Of a DNA stretch of 64,000 nt, positions 63,850-64,000 are shown piece by piece (position 1 is the first letter of the stretch; every line of letters starts with the position of its first letter). The notes under the pieces are model-generated. The model was given only the letters and a program-made list of their open reading frames with translations. It ran no database searches and was not told where the DNA came from. The DNA is from Halocaridina rubra (taxonomy: Eukaryota; Arthropoda; Malacostraca; Decapoda; Atyidae). The stretch is from NCBI GenBank assembly GCA_037179515.1, contig JAXCGZ010003851.1, forward strand, positions 46,001-110,000, read 5' to 3'. A program made the position numbers and the translations under genes.

Positions 63850-64000
63850 AGCCTTTATGTATTACAACTACTTTACAGATATAATTCTCTTCCATTCTAA
63901 TCAAAAAATTTATTTTTTTTTTCTTACTCATTTTACAAATGCAAAAATAAATTAAATCTTATCACGCATCGCTTTACCCTTATTCTTCACACCCTTCCTC

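Overview
This window reads as a repeat-dominated piece of an animal nuclear genome, most likely an arthropod and plausibly a decapod crustacean. The grounds are the very dense dinucleotide and trinucleotide microsatellites ((TA)n, (GA)n, (TG)n, (AAT)n), short runs of the arthropod telomere unit TTAGG, several tRNA-derived SINE families, and non-LTR retrotransposon remnants. The species is an inference and cannot be fixed from this sequence alone. No bacterial-style gene, operon, CRISPR array, rRNA or intact functional tRNA gene was recognised. No host protein-coding gene could be supported; at most there is one candidate 5' exon/promoter block on the minus strand near 52.55-52.9 kb.

Retroelements. 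One CR1/jockey-like LINE lies on the minus strand at 19.58-22.64 kb. It keeps most of the endonuclease and the whole reverse transcriptase, has one internal TAG and ends in a hairpin plus (TTA)n. Two further LINE coding fragments are at 13.9-14.5 kb (C-terminal zinc-knuckle region, poly(A) tail) and 60.0-60.4 kb (CR1-type C-terminus). Detached LINE 3' tails are at 25.0, 44.3 and 45.2 kb. Short elements fall into families labelled here for reference: A, a ~200-bp tRNA-derived SINE with about 17 copies, about ten of them with target-site duplications (TSDs); B, a tRNA-headed SINE with a palindromic tail and 13 copies; C and D, A-tailed elements sharing a 3' end, with 8 and 5 copies; E, an old GC-richer repeat with five copies; F, a tRNA-like SINE whose tail matches the LINE tail.

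DNA-transposon-like and inverted structures. Two GGCC-ended foldback MITEs with 3-bp TWA target duplications are at 26.3 and 39.4 kb. A ~580-bp snap-back palindrome lies at 51.12-51.70 kb, and a ~135-bp hairpin at 59.68-59.82 kb.

Tandem repeats. A ~75-bp minisatellite of 10 units is at 56.55-57.32 kb, 38-bp x4 at 35.7 kb, and 52-bp x4 at 45.5 kb. Decayed arrays occupy 0-1.7 kb and 6.5-6.9 kb, and a CRE-containing decayed repeat lies at 48.9-49.7 kb. Three places show a unique flank duplicated on both sides of a (GA)n tract. The longest repeat-poor stretches are 1.7-3.0, 6.9-8.4, 9.5-11.2, 14.5-17.4 and 53.5-56.0 kb. In these nothing beyond AT-rich sequence was recognised.

The parts work together only as a retroposition economy: LINE proteins presumably mobilise SINEs that copy their 3' tails. 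The shared LINE/SINE tail hairpin seen here is the most direct trace of that relation.
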